DNA of 64,000 nt from Clostridia bacterium (GTDB lineage: Bacteria; Bacillota; Clostridia; Christensenellales; UBA1242): NCBI GenBank assembly GCA_017409005.1, contig JAFQTP010000003.1:1-64000 (forward strand), given 5' to 3'. Below, piece by piece: positions 43,894-53,214 of the stretch (within the stretch, counting starts at the first letter, position 1; every line of letters starts with the position of its first letter). The notes beneath the pieces are model-generated. The model was given only the letters and a program-made list of their open reading frames with translations. It was not told the origin of the DNA and did no database searches. The translations under genes and the position numbers were made by a program.

Positions 43894-46800
43894 TTATTCT
43901 TTTTTATCGTCAGGTTCAACAATTTCAACTTCAGTAGAAGTGTTTTCTTCTTGTTTATTTTCCTCGGTGTTTTCAACTGCTTGTTCAGAGTTTTCAGTTT
44001 CAACTTCGGTTGAGGTTGTTTCTTCTAAAGTTTCGTCTTGTTTACTTGCACGTTTTCTTGCTTTAGCTTCTTCTTTTTCTTTTCTGCGTTCTGCAAGATA
44101 TGCAAGTTTTTGTTTTTTAGCTTCTTCTTTAGCCTTACGATATTCGTTCCACATAATTTCTTCTTGCTTAGCAATTTCTTCAATTTCGCGTTCGATTCTT
44201 GCAATTTCTTCTTCAATGTAACGTTTACGTTCTTGTAATGCTTTTAATCTGGCAGCATGTTTTGCTTCAAGAAGTTCAAGTGTGTTATCTTTCTTGTTAA
44301 CCTTTTTAGCTTCAAGGGAAGCGCGTTTATCAAGTTTTGCCATGTATGTTTTAAATTCTTTTTCATACTTAGCTTTGTCTTTTTCGGTTAATGTTTCAGT
44401 AGCATTTAGCTTATCGTTATATTCTCTGGTTGCTTTTTCGCGGTCAAGAATAATTGTTTGTTTAATTTGTTCATATGCTCTAAGTTTTTCTTCTTGTAAG
44501 CGTTTAGCTTCGGCTTTTTCAAACTCAAATTGTTTAACTAAAGCATTAATTTCGCCATCAATGTCGCTATATTCGCTGTTTAATTCTTTAATAATTTCGT
44601 TTCTAAGTTCAATGCGTTCGCGCTTGCTTAGGTCAACTTCAACAGTTTTTCTGCGGTCATATTTTGTTTTAATTTTTGGCTTTTTAGTAAATTTAAATCT
44701 TCTAACAGTTGCACCAACAATTGCAATAATAATTGCCAAACTTGTTAGTAGTGAAGGAACCAATACCCAGTCAAATTGGCTTCCGCTAAATTCTGTTCCG
44801 GTTTCTTCTTTGTCGGTTTCAACGGCTTGGTCGCCTAAAACCAAAGTTCTAACATTTGCAGCAGCAACTTTTTCGTTATATGCGGCTTCTTCAAGGGTGT
44901 TAACTTGAACATCGTCGAAGAACACATATCCGCTTGCTAAATTATTTTCAGAACCAAGACCTAGTTCAATAAATGTTTGAGCATCGGCAGTTGGTTTAAT
45001 TAGGAAAGTGTAGGTTGCATAACCATCAATTTCGTCGCGTTCGGTGTTAATTGCAGTAAACGAACTTTCATAGCCATTAAGTGAAATAAATGCACCATAA
45101 CTAATTAAGTTGCCATCTTCGTCATATTTTTTATTTTCTTGACTGATGTTTACTGTTTTAACTTTTACACTAATTTCGTAATAAGAATCCATGCTAATAT
45201 CAATTTTTTGATTAGCTGTCATGGTAAAGTGTGTGTCGGTGTTAGAATGAATTGCTAACACGCTGTTTCCTGTAACTGCTTGAGGATTGTTAATTCCTGC
45301 AAACACATTAGATGTGTTTTTACTTGTGTCTAGTGCACCATATTCAACGCCATTTGTTTCAGCATTGTTTGTTGCTGTCCAGTTATATAGTTGTGTTAAA
45401 GGATAGGTGTCTGATGTTTCGTGTAAATCAAAACTATCAAATGTTTCAATGTCTAAATTGGTTTTATATTCTAAGCCGTTTTTGTTTGCATTAAATTCAG
45501 TTTCGCTTGATTCAAACACTTGAACATCGTCGAAGAATGCAAAACCTTGAATGTTGTTTAGTGCAAGTGTTAAATTAAACTCGGTGTTGCTTGCTCCAAC
45601 ATGAACATAGTAGGTTACTTTTTTCCATTCGCCATCGGTGTTAATGTTTTTAACGTTTAGGGCAGTGAATGAAGTGTTTGCAAGTGTGATTTCAACACCG
45701 GCATTATTGTTGCTAACAGGTGTAGAGAATTGTGTGTTAACAAGCATTGAAATTTTATAGTAGTTTGAAGCAGTTAATGAAAAATTATCCGATTTATAAC
45801 TTTGAGAAGTTTCAATGGTGTTGCCAATCATTAACACATTGTTGCTTGAGTTTTCAAGTGTTGCATCGTTAATTTGTTGAACAGGTGTTAGACCAGGGTT
45901 TGTAACTGTTACACCTAAGTTTTTGTTGTTAATTTGGTTTGTTAAAAGAGCAAATTGACTGCTGTTTGTGTTAATTACACCGGTTAAATTTTGGTCGTCG
46001 TCGTAACTATCTTCTTTAGTTTGTGTCCAGTTGGCAACAGTTAGTGGGTAGGTTAGGGTGTCTTCTGGTTTTTGAGCAATGTTAAAGTTTCCGTTTATAA
46101 TTGTAAATTGTGTGTTTTCTGAATTGTAGGAATATGTTGCATGGTTGCTTGAATCGGTTGTTCCAGTTGAGTAAGTGGCATAACTAATTTTTTGAACGCT
46201 AATATCGTCAACAAAAACATATCCGTTAGTAGCCGATTCTTTTGTTCCTAGCCAAATTTGAAGAGTTGCTTTGGTGTTTTGTAATGGGTGTCCTTCAACA
46301 AAAAGTTTATATTGTGTCCAACCATTAGTTGAAGCATTTGTTGTAACACTAGTTGAGGTTGTAACGCTAGCAGTTTTAGCAGTAAAATCTTCGTCTTCTT
46401 CGTCTTCGTTAACTTGTTCAAGCATAATGGTTGCACCATTTCCGGTTGCACAATCCGATTTAGCCCAAACCGAAATCATGTAAAGTTCGTTTTGTTCAAT
46501 TGTAAATTCGTTTGATTTTATTCCTTGATAACCGCTTTCTTTATTATACATAAACAAGATGCTGTTATCTGTGTTTTGATAGTTTGTGCCAGGGTTTGCA
46601 ATGCCTGTTTCAGTGTCGATTTCTGGGTTGTAGTTGTCGGTTGTAATAACTTTTAGCATTTGGGTGTCGTTATGAGCACTTTCAATGGTTGTCCAACCTG
46701 GAATAATGTTTGCATCACCCGGAGCAGGAGAGTCGTTAAAACTAGAGTTTTTAAATGCATCAGTAACATAAGTTGGGTTAAATAACGAAACAACTTTTGT

Positions 46801-47562
46801 TGTGTTAACATCTGAGTTTGCAATGTTTTTATCAAATGTTGTTTTACTATATTTTGTTAAAACAACTTTGTTAAAGAACACGGCACCTTCGCAAGTGTCG
46901 TTAACTTCTTTACTTCCAAGCCAAAGTTCTAGGTTTGCATTTTCAGAAGTAAATTGGTTTGTTTCAATAAATAGGGTGTAGGTTTCCCATGTGTCAAAGG
47001 TAGAAATGTTTGTAATTTCTGCTTTAACATCTGAATCCGATAGTCCGCTAACATAAATTGCGGCTTTTGCTTGGTCGTTGGTTCTAAGTGTAACAGAAAC
47101 AGAGTAGTAGCTGTTTGCATCAAGTGTAAAACTTCCGCTTGAATATCCGGCACGACCAAAACCAGCATAGCTGTTAATCATTAAGTGTTTATATAATGCA
47201 TCGGAAGACCCAGATGTTGGGTTGCCTGCAGGGTAGTTAGGGTTTTCAGATAGTTCATAATCGCTTTTATTATCGGCAAAAGTTGTGTCGTAAACGTTAA
47301 TTACGCCATTTTTAATGCTGTCGTTATTTAAAGGATTATTAAATGTCCAGTTGTTAGGACTATATGGGGTTGTAGATGTTGAGTAAGAAGAAAAATCACT
47401 ATTTGCAATAGACGATTCAACTGCTTGATAATTAGCGAAAACAGGTTCAAAATTTTGTTTTTCAAAATTCGACACTAAAAAAGAGGTGCTAAACACGCTT
47501 AACGCTAGCATCCCACCCACTAAAAATCTTTTAAATTGATGTTTTTTATTTCTAGTTTTCAT
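43894..47562 (-). CDS. Giant surface protein with repeated carbohydrate-binding-like domains and a cytoplasmic coiled coil
   Basis: This 1222-aa protein has a signal or anchor segment (about 10-35). At least four modules of about 200 residues follow, with the recurring phrases GYVFVDDISV, GAVFFNKVVL, GFAFFDDVQVF and GYVFFDDVQV, typical of jelly-roll carbohydrate-binding-like folds. One membrane segment lies at about 930-955. Then comes about 260 residues of highly charged Lys/Glu/Arg coiled coil, ending in a Glu/Thr tail. The repeats would be outside and the coiled coil inside. A strong promoter precedes it. No sortase motif was found. The combination of an external lectin-like array with an internal coiled coil is unusual. 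Confidence 0.8.
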   Translation of the reverse strand: MKTRNKKHQFKRFLVGGMLALSVFSTSFLVSNFEKQNFEPVFANYQAVESSIANSDFSSYSTSTTPYSPNNWTFNNPLNNDSIKNGVINVYDTTFADNKSDYELSENPNYPAGNPTSGSSDALYKHLMINSYAGFGRAGYSSGSFTLDANSYYSVSVTLRTNDQAKAAIYVSGLSDSDVKAEITNISTFDTWETYTLFIETNQFTSENANLELWLGSKEVNDTCEGAVFFNKVVLTKYSKTTFDKNIANSDVNTTKVVSLFNPTYVTDAFKNSSFNDSPAPGDANIIPGWTTIESAHNDTQMLKVITTDNYNPEIDTETGIANPGTNYQNTDNSILFMYNKESGYQGIKSNEFTIEQNELYMISVWAKSDCATGNGATIMLEQVNEDEEDEDFTAKTASVTTSTSVTTNASTNGWTQYKLFVEGHPLQNTKATLQIWLGTKESATNGYVFVDDISVQKISYATYSTGTTDSSNHATYSYNSENTQFTIINGNFNIAQKPEDTLTYPLTVANWTQTKEDSYDDDQNLTGVINTNSSQFALLTNQINNKNLGVTVTNPGLTPVQQINDATLENSSNNVLMIGNTIETSQSYKSDNFSLTASNYYKISMLVNTQFSTPVSNNNAGVEITLANTSFTALNVKNINTDGEWKKVTYYVHVGASNTEFNLTLALNNIQGFAFFDDVQVFESSETEFNANKNGLEYKTNLDIETFDSFDLHETSDTYPLTQLYNWTATNNAETNGVEYGALDTSKNTSNVFAGINNPQAVTGNSVLAIHSNTDTHFTMTANQKIDISMDSYYEISVKVKTVNISQENKKYDEDGNLISYGAFISLNGYESSFTAINTERDEIDGYATYTFLIKPTADAQTFIELGLGSENNLASGYVFFDDVQVNTLEEAAYNEKVAAANVRTLVLGDQAVETDKEETGTEFSGSQFDWVLVPSLLTSLAIIIAIVGATVRRFKFTKKPKIKTKYDRRKTVEVDLSKRERIELRNEIIKELNSEYSDIDGEINALVKQFEFEKAEAKRLQEEKLRAYEQIKQTIILDREKATREYNDKLNATETLTEKDKAKYEKEFKTYMAKLDKRASLEAKKVNKKDNTLELLEAKHAARLKALQERKRYIEEEIARIEREIEEIAKQEEIMWNEYRKAKEEAKKQKLAYLAERRKEKEEAKARKRASKQDETLEETTSTEVETENSEQAVENTEENKQEENTSTEVEIVEPDDKKE

Positions 47563-47616
47563 AATTCACCATGCTTTTTAATTTTATGCTTTATGTTATA
47601 TTTATAAACAATTAGT

Positions 47617-47645
47617 ATTATATAAAATATTGCGCTTATAGGCAA
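47617..47645 (-). promoter_or_regulatory. Promoter of the giant surface-protein gene
   Basis: On the minus strand TTGCCT (47645-47640) and a perfect TATAAT (47622-47617) are 17 bp apart, leaving a leader of about 45 nt with a GGTGA ribosome site. Confidence 0.8.
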
Positions 47646-47792
47646 CTAATTTTAATTATATAATAATTAAACGCCTATTTTAGTTAAAGCTTAAAACAAA
47701 CAAAATTTTGGAAATTTTTGGTAATTGCTTTTAGTATGTTCGGTTTTTAAAATTTTAGTCATAGCAAATTAACTTTTACACAAAATAATGTT

Positions 47793-48476
47793 ATGAAGCA
47801 AAAATTACTAATTAAAAAAAGTTTAATAAGGGCAAATAAAACGTTAAAACATAAATTGTTCAAGTTTAAAACATTTACAATTAATGCAAAAATTAAAGGG
47901 GAAATTAATAAAAAAGTTTTTAAATTAGGCAATAATGTTAAAACACAACTTTTAATTGTTAAACCAACATCAATAATTCAACCTCGTAAAAAAATAAGAC
48001 AAAAGCTGTTAAAAACAAACATTAATCAAGCAAACTTAATTTACGACTATAAACTTAAGCAAAATTTAAATAAAAGTATAAAAAGTAAAAACGTTTTTTA
48101 TTTAAACAAAAAACAAAACAATGTTTTAAAAGTGTTGTGGTTGCTTTTAATTGGCGTGTTTATTGGGTTTGTTAATGGCTTTTGGGGCGGAGGTGGTGGA
48201 ATGATTTGTGTTCCAACTTTAACGTCCATTTTAAAGTTGCCCGAAAAGAAAGCTCATGCAACAGCAATTTTAATAATGCTTCCACTTAGCGTTGCTAGTT
48301 TTGTGGTGTATATGCTAAAAGGAACTTTGCAGTGGTTAACAGCAGGTTATGTAACACTTGGATTTATTTTTGGTGGTGTTGCAGGGGCGTTACTGCTAAA
48401 AAATATAAACAACACAATTTTAAAAGTTGTGTTCAGTTTGGTTATTATTGCAGGAGCAATTAAACTTTTAGTTTAA
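47793..48476 (+). CDS. TSUP/TauE-SafE-like half transporter with basic N-terminal extension
   Basis: This 227-aa protein has a C-terminal membrane part (about 110-227) with four segments. It includes GFVNGFWGGGGGMICVPTL, the family signature for sulfite/sulfur-related exporters of the TauE/SafE group. The first 110 residues are rich in Lys, Asn and Leu, without a known domain. No ribosome site precedes the ATG at 47793, so the true start may be later. A second half transporter follows after 10 bp, and the two probably form one heterodimeric transporter. Confidence 0.7.
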   Translation: MKQKLLIKKSLIRANKTLKHKLFKFKTFTINAKIKGEINKKVFKLGNNVKTQLLIVKPTSIIQPRKKIRQKLLKTNINQANLIYDYKLKQNLNKSIKSKNVFYLNKKQNNVLKVLWLLLIGVFIGFVNGFWGGGGGMICVPTLTSILKLPEKKAHATAILIMLPLSVASFVVYMLKGTLQWLTAGYVTLGFIFGGVAGALLLKNINNTILKVVFSLVIIAGAIKLLV

Positions 48477-48486
48477 CGGAGGAAAA

Positions 48487-48924
48487 ATGGATTTAAATTG
48501 GTTATGGTTTATTATTGCCGGAATTGTTAGTGGGGTTATTGCCGGAATGGGTATGGGCGGTGGAACACTTCTAATTCCAATTTTAACAATTTTTTTAAGT
48601 GTTGCTCAGGGTAGTGCTCAAGCAATTAATTTGCTTGCGTTTTTGCCATGCGCAATTTTCAGCTTAATAATTCACATAAAAAACAAGTTGGTAAATTTTA
48701 AAATAGGCATTCCAATAATTATAACTGGTGTGCTATCTAGCATTGGTGCAAGTTTGCTTGCCGTAAACACTAAAAACGAAGTTTTGCAAATTTTGTTTGG
48801 AGTGTTTTTGCTTGTGGTTGGAATAGAGCAAGCGGTTAGTGTTATTGTGTGTTTAGTTAAACAAAAGTTAAATAAAAAAATTAAATATGTTCCGCAAAAA
48901 GTGTTTAAGCAAAAATTAAAATAG
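48487..48924 (+). CDS. TSUP/TauE-SafE-like half transporter
   Basis: This 145-aa protein has four membrane segments with the TSUP signature GVIAGMGMGGGTLLIPIL near 17-34, followed by a Lys-rich tail. It is half the size of a normal TauE/SafE protein and complements the preceding gene. A substrate (sulfite, sulfonate or another anion) cannot be inferred. GGAGG lies 6 bp before the ATG. It starts 10 bp after its partner. Confidence 0.85.
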   Translation: MDLNWLWFIIAGIVSGVIAGMGMGGGTLLIPILTIFLSVAQGSAQAINLLAFLPCAIFSLIIHIKNKLVNFKIGIPIIITGVLSSIGASLLAVNTKNEVLQILFGVFLLVVGIEQAVSVIVCLVKQKLNKKIKYVPQKVFKQKLK

Positions 48925-49096
48925 GTAATAATTGAAATTATATAAACAATCTTAAAACGACTTAATAAAGCAAGTTTTTTAATGTGTGCATAGTAGTTTG
49001 CATAGTAGTGCATTTGTTAAAATTTTAAAAAATGTTTTACTTTGTTTATTTGTGTTTTTGCGCTAATGGTTTACTAATTAAATCTAAATTAAACAA

Positions 49097-49125
49097 TTGC
49101 TAAAATAAAACCCATGTGCTATAAT
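49097..49125 (+). promoter_or_regulatory. Promoter of the ferredoxin gene
   Basis: TTGCTA (49097-49102) and TATAAT (49120-49125) are 17 bp apart, and the -10 is preceded by TGTGC. The leader is short, with AAGGAG before the ATG. Confidence 0.7.
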
Positions 49126-49153
49126 TTAGTAATTAAATTTTAAGGAGAAAATT

Positions 49154-49327
49154 ATGGCATCAGTAGTAGATAAAAAAGTTTGCGTTGGCTGTGGTGCATG
49201 TGCAGCAACTTGCCCAGTTGAAGCAATAACAATTAAGAATGGTGTTGCTGTTGTAGACCCAAACAAATGTATTTCTTGCGGAGCGTGTGTTGCAACTTGC
49301 CCAGTAGGTGCAATTAAACTTAAATAA
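49154..49327 (+). CDS. 2[4Fe-4S] ferredoxin
   Basis: This 57-aa protein carries two CxxCxxCxxxCP cluster motifs, CVGCGACAATCP and CISCGACVATCP. This is the layout of clostridial 2[4Fe-4S] ferredoxins, which shuttle electrons at low potential in anaerobic metabolism. AAGGAG precedes the ATG. It is a single-gene unit with its own promoter and terminator. Confidence 0.96.
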   Translation: MASVVDKKVCVGCGACAATCPVEAITIKNGVAVVDPNKCISCGACVATCPVGAIKLK

Positions 49328-49346
49328 TTAAATTTTAAATTAGAAT

Positions 49347-49384
49347 AAAATTAATTTGTAAAAATTTTACAAGTTAATTTTTTT
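49347..49384 (+). terminator. Terminator of the ferredoxin gene
   Basis: A long AT-rich stem (AAATTAATTTGTAAAA with its partner ending GTTAATTT, one G-T pair) is followed by T residues. Confidence 0.75.
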
Positions 49385-49560
49385 ACTTAAAAATGCAAAA
49401 AGTATCTATACAAAATAATTTATTTATGATATATTATAAACGTAAAAGTTGAAAATTTGGCTTTTACTATATTTATGAAATTTTATAGTTAACTTTTAAG
49501 TTTTGATTTGTGGTGGAAACGAACTAAAAAGTGCACAAACAAAATTAAGGAGTGTTCAAA

Positions 49561-51069
49561 TTGGATAAAATAGCAATTATAGAACTAGACACAACAAAAG
49601 TTAAATTGATTTTTGCTGATGTAATTAAAAACAAATCATTTTTAGTTTACGACCATGTTGATGTGCCAATTAATTTAATGAAAGATTTTAATGACGAAAG
49701 CATTATTAAATCTACCATTATTAAAGAAGTTGTTTGCATTTTAGCAGTGTTTAAAAAGATGATTGATGCCGAAGGTATTACCGAAACAATTTGTGTTGCA
49801 ACCAGCAAAATTGACGAAGCAAAAAATCAAAACGGATTTTTAAATGAAATTTTTAGCATTACTAATCTAAAATTTAACATTTTAACTCCTGAACAAGAAA
49901 TTGGATATATTTACACAGCAGTTATTAACTCGTTTAACAAACCAAAAGCTTTAATTGTTAATGTAACAAACTATCAAACCGAAATTTTGCTTTATAACCG
50001 CCGTAACATTTTAAACACTTTAGTTTTACCTTATGGTTCAGTTAACCTTTCTGAAAAATTTGCAGGAATGCCAACAAAGCAATTAATGGACGAAGCAAAA
50101 AATTTTGTTTATTCTGAACTTAAAGATAATGGTTGGATTTTTAATTTAGACGAAGAATTTGAAGTTATTGGAACAGGTGATGTTTATTTAAGTTTAGGGG
50201 AAGTTAGCCGTCGTGCTAAAAAATATCCACTTGCTGTTGAACACAACTATAGTTTAACAATGCAAGATGTTAACAAAGTTTACGACGTTGTTTCTGGTAT
50301 GGAAATTACTAAAAACTCTAAAATTAAAGGTGTTTCGGCTGAAGACACTAAAAACTTGCCAGCAGGGCTTGCAATTATTTCGGCAATTACATCTAATGTT
50401 AACAAAGAAAGTTTATCAATTAGCAAAACTGGCTTAACTGAGGGTATTTTACTTAACACTGTTTTACCATTAACTCTTGAAAAACCAATTAGCGATAACT
50501 TAGGTTATAGTCTTCAAGTGTTAAACGAATTTTACGATAAAAAACCAAACAATGCCGAACATGTTTACGATTTAAGTATGATTTTGTTTAAACAATTAAA
50601 AGTTTTACATAAACTTAATCGTAGTTATGTTAGGGTTTTACGTGTTGCAAGTTATATGTATGCTGCAGGATTACGTGTTACTAACGATAGTCCAGAAAAA
50701 ATTGGATTTAATATTATTTTAAATTCACAAATTTATGGCGTTAGCCATCAAGAACTTGTTTTGGCTGCATTTACTTCAATTTTACGCGACCCAGATAACT
50801 TTAATTTATCTGATTGGGTAAAATATAAAGATTTGGTTACCGAAGAAGATTTAAATGCTGTAAAAAAACTTGCTGTTATTTTGCAAATTGCATCAAGTTT
50901 AGATTGCACTAAGTTTGGTAATGTAATTGATATTAGTTGTGATATTTTAGGCGATAGCGTAATTATGAAAACAATTACTAAAGGCGAAGTTCCACTTGAA
51001 ATTAGACAAGCAAAACTTTCAACTATTGATTTTAAACGTGCATATAACAAAAACTTAGAAATTCTATAA
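49561..51069 (+). CDS. Ppx/GppA-like phosphatase homologue with altered active-site motifs and an HD-type C-terminal domain
   Basis: This 502-aa protein matches the exopolyphosphatase/GppA family in overall layout: an actin-like two-domain front part with LPYGSVNLSEKF, and an HD-type C-terminal half (about 330-490). The key phosphate-binding motifs are changed. The N-terminal loop usually reading GSNT is DTTK, and the second loop usually reading DIGGGSTE is NVTNYQTE. The catalytic Glu region (TPEQEIGY) is kept. It may be inactive or use another substrate. The start is TTG at 49561, with AAGGAG 8 bp upstream, and a GTG at 49552 overlaps the ribosome site. Confidence 0.75.
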   Translation: MDKIAIIELDTTKVKLIFADVIKNKSFLVYDHVDVPINLMKDFNDESIIKSTIIKEVVCILAVFKKMIDAEGITETICVATSKIDEAKNQNGFLNEIFSITNLKFNILTPEQEIGYIYTAVINSFNKPKALIVNVTNYQTEILLYNRRNILNTLVLPYGSVNLSEKFAGMPTKQLMDEAKNFVYSELKDNGWIFNLDEEFEVIGTGDVYLSLGEVSRRAKKYPLAVEHNYSLTMQDVNKVYDVVSGMEITKNSKIKGVSAEDTKNLPAGLAIISAITSNVNKESLSISKTGLTEGILLNTVLPLTLEKPISDNLGYSLQVLNEFYDKKPNNAEHVYDLSMILFKQLKVLHKLNRSYVRVLRVASYMYAAGLRVTNDSPEKIGFNIILNSQIYGVSHQELVLAAFTSILRDPDNFNLSDWVKYKDLVTEEDLNAVKKLAVILQIASSLDCTKFGNVIDISCDILGDSVIMKTITKGEVPLEIRQAKLSTIDFKRAYNKNLEIL

Positions 51070-51081
51070 TTAAAAACTAAT

Positions 51082-51109
51082 AAAAACCACACAAAATAGT
51101 GTGGTTTTT
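51082..51109 (+). terminator. Terminator of the Ppx/GppA-like gene
   Basis: AAAAACCACAC and GTGTGGTTTTT form an 11-bp stem followed by T residues. Confidence 0.9.
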
Positions 51110-51161
51110 GTTTTTTAATTTCAAATTATTTTGCTAGAATAATAAAGTAAAGCGAGGTAAT

Positions 51162-52178
51162 ATGTCAGCATTTAATTTAGCCGTTGAACTTGGCACGTCA
51201 AACACAGTTATATATGTTGCAGGCTTGGGGGTTGCATTAAAAGAACCTTCTTGCATTGCTATTGAAACAATTAACAATAAAAGGGTTGTTAAGTGTGTTG
51301 GCAGCGAAGCAAAAAAACTTGTTGGCAAAACAAACAATAGCATTGAGGTTGTTTTTCCTATTGTTGAAGGTGTAATTTACAATTTTCAACTTGCAAAATT
51401 AATGCTTAAAGAGTTTTTGAAAAAAGTTGCTCCAACTGGCTTTGGTAAGCCAAAACGCAGAGTTGTGTTTATTCATGCGTGTGGGTTAACTAAAGAAGAA
51501 AAAAATAAAATACGCGATTTAGCTTATGCATTAAACATAACCTCAACTGCGTTAATACCGGCTGGTGTTTGTGCTTTAATTGGCATGGAAGTAGAGGAAA
51601 ACGACCCAAATTCGCACATGGTTGTAAACATTGGTGGTGGTGTAACCGATATTTCAATTATTAACAATAATCACATAATTAGGGGCGCAACAATAAATAT
51701 TGGTGGGCTTCAAATTGATGCAAATATTTCCGATTTTATTAAACAAGAATATCAAGTAATTTTAGGCGACAATACCTTAGAAACCATAAAAAATAGTATT
51801 GGTTCGCTTTTAACCAACGATATTAGTGCAATTAATGTTGTTGGTCTTGAACTTGACACTAAACGTCGTAAAGAAATTAGAATTTTTTCACAAGATATTT
51901 TACCAATTATTGCTGGTGCATTTAATAAAATTTCCGAAGCGTGCGAAGCGCTGTTAAACATGTGTAGCAGCGAGGTTTTAAGTGATATAAATAAATTTGG
52001 TATTTACATTTGTGGCGGTGTAGCAAACATTAGCGGAATTGATAAATACTTATCTAAAACTCTTAATTTGCCAGTATATGTAGATGTTGAACCAGATAGT
52101 TCGGTTATTATGGGTGCTGGTAATTTACTTAACAACCAATCGTTACTGCTTCGAATTAGTAAAGAACTAAAAGGTTAA
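51162..52178 (+). CDS. mreB: MreB/Mbl-family actin-like protein, divergent
   Basis: This 338-aa protein has the MreB ATPase layout: LAVELGTSNTVIYVAG as phosphate loop 1, NIGGGVTDISI near 160-170 as phosphate loop 2, and ICGGVANISGIDKYLS near 285 as the adenosine motif. MreB directs side-wall synthesis as membrane-bound filaments. Several usual positions are altered, such as RPLxDGVIADF replaced by FPIVEGVIYNF. The order mreB-minD-spoIVFA-spoIVFB matches Bacillus, but mreC and mreD are not next to it. GAGG precedes the ATG, and a terminator follows. Confidence 0.9.
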   Translation: MSAFNLAVELGTSNTVIYVAGLGVALKEPSCIAIETINNKRVVKCVGSEAKKLVGKTNNSIEVVFPIVEGVIYNFQLAKLMLKEFLKKVAPTGFGKPKRRVVFIHACGLTKEEKNKIRDLAYALNITSTALIPAGVCALIGMEVEENDPNSHMVVNIGGGVTDISIINNNHIIRGATINIGGLQIDANISDFIKQEYQVILGDNTLETIKNSIGSLLTNDISAINVVGLELDTKRRKEIRIFSQDILPIIAGAFNKISEACEALLNMCSSEVLSDINKFGIYICGGVANISGIDKYLSKTLNLPVYVDVEPDSSVIMGAGNLLNNQSLLLRISKELKG

Positions 52179-52205
52179 TATAATTTAATTAAATAATTAA
52201 TTTTT

Positions 52206-52244
52206 AGAACTTAAAGGTGTAATTTGCTTTTAAGTTCTTTTTTA
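52206..52244 (+). terminator. Terminator of mreB
   Basis: AGAACTTAAA and TTTAAGTTCT pair with a 13-nt loop, followed by a T run. It separates mreB from the minD unit. Confidence 0.8.
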
Positions 52245-52422
52245 CTTTACTTTTGTAAACATAAGTGGCTGTGCAACATTATTAATAAAAAACATGATTT
52301 TGTTGAAAAACAAATTATTATGTTACATTTATTTTTTGATGGGGCAATTAAATTTAATATTGTTTTACTTCTTAAAAATTTAAAATTAAACTTTAAATGT
52401 TTAAAAAGTTTAGAGGTAATCT

Positions 52423-53214
52423 ATGGCAAGAAAAATTGTTATAACTTCAGGTAAGGGTGGCGTTGGCAAAACCACAATAACCACAAACCTAGGTGTTGCA
52501 CTTGCAAACTTAAATTTAAAAGTGTTAATTTTAGATGTTGATTTTGGTCTTAACAACCTAGATGTTGTTATGGGGGTTGAAAATCGAGTTGTTTACGATG
52601 TGATTGATGTTTTAAAAGGTAAGTGTCGTGCAAAGCAAGCACTTATTCAAGATTTTTTTAATCCTACACTTTACGTTTTGCCAAGTGTGCATTCGGTTAA
52701 TAATTTTAATATTAATAGCGAACAAATTAATTTTATAATATCGCAAATTGAAAGTATGTTTGATTATATTATAATTGATTGCCCGGCAGGAATTGAAGTT
52801 GGGTTTCATAGAGCAGTTAAATGTGCCGACGAAGCAATTGTGGTAACAACTCCGCACATATCTGCTATTCGTGATGCCGACAAGGTTTTAAGTTTGTTAA
52901 ATAGTTATAATTTAAGTTCTATTAAAATTTTAGTAAATCGGGTTAGGGGTGATTTAATTTTAAATGGAGAGATGTTTAATGAAAATACAATTAAGGATTA
53001 TTTGAATGCCGATTTAATTGGTGTTGTGCCAGAGGACGACAACATTAGTTTGGCTTTAAACATTGGCGGTGCAACAAAAAATTGCGATAGTTTTCAGCCG
53101 TTTAATTTAATTGCAAAAAACTTACATTTAGGTGAGCGTAATTTTTATGATTGCACAAAAAAATATAAAGGTGTGCTAGGCGGTATTAGAAAAAAAATGA
53201 GGAAGTATGTTTAA
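52423..53214 (+). CDS. minD: Septum-site-determining ATPase MinD
   Basis: This 263-aa protein is a Walker-type ATPase that cycles on the membrane to position the division septum. The deviant Walker A GKGGVGKTTITTNLG lies at about 10-24. VLILDVDFGLNNLDVVMG follows near 34-51, and IIDCPAGI near 118. A C-terminal amphipathic basic helix (GGIRKKMRKYV) provides membrane binding. TTTAGAGG precedes the ATG. It overlaps minE by one base (TTTAATGG). No minC is adjacent. Confidence 0.95.
   Translation: MARKIVITSGKGGVGKTTITTNLGVALANLNLKVLILDVDFGLNNLDVVMGVENRVVYDVIDVLKGKCRAKQALIQDFFNPTLYVLPSVHSVNNFNINSEQINFIISQIESMFDYIIIDCPAGIEVGFHRAVKCADEAIVVTTPHISAIRDADKVLSLLNSYNLSSIKILVNRVRGDLILNGEMFNENTIKDYLNADLIGVVPEDDNISLALNIGGATKNCDSFQPFNLIAKNLHLGERNFYDCTKKYKGVLGGIRKKMRKYV

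Noticed and set aside
52224..52454. A 76-residue open frame before minD
   Set aside because: It starts inside the mreB terminator stem, has no ribosome site, and overlaps the true minD start. Its composition is that of AT-rich non-coding DNA.
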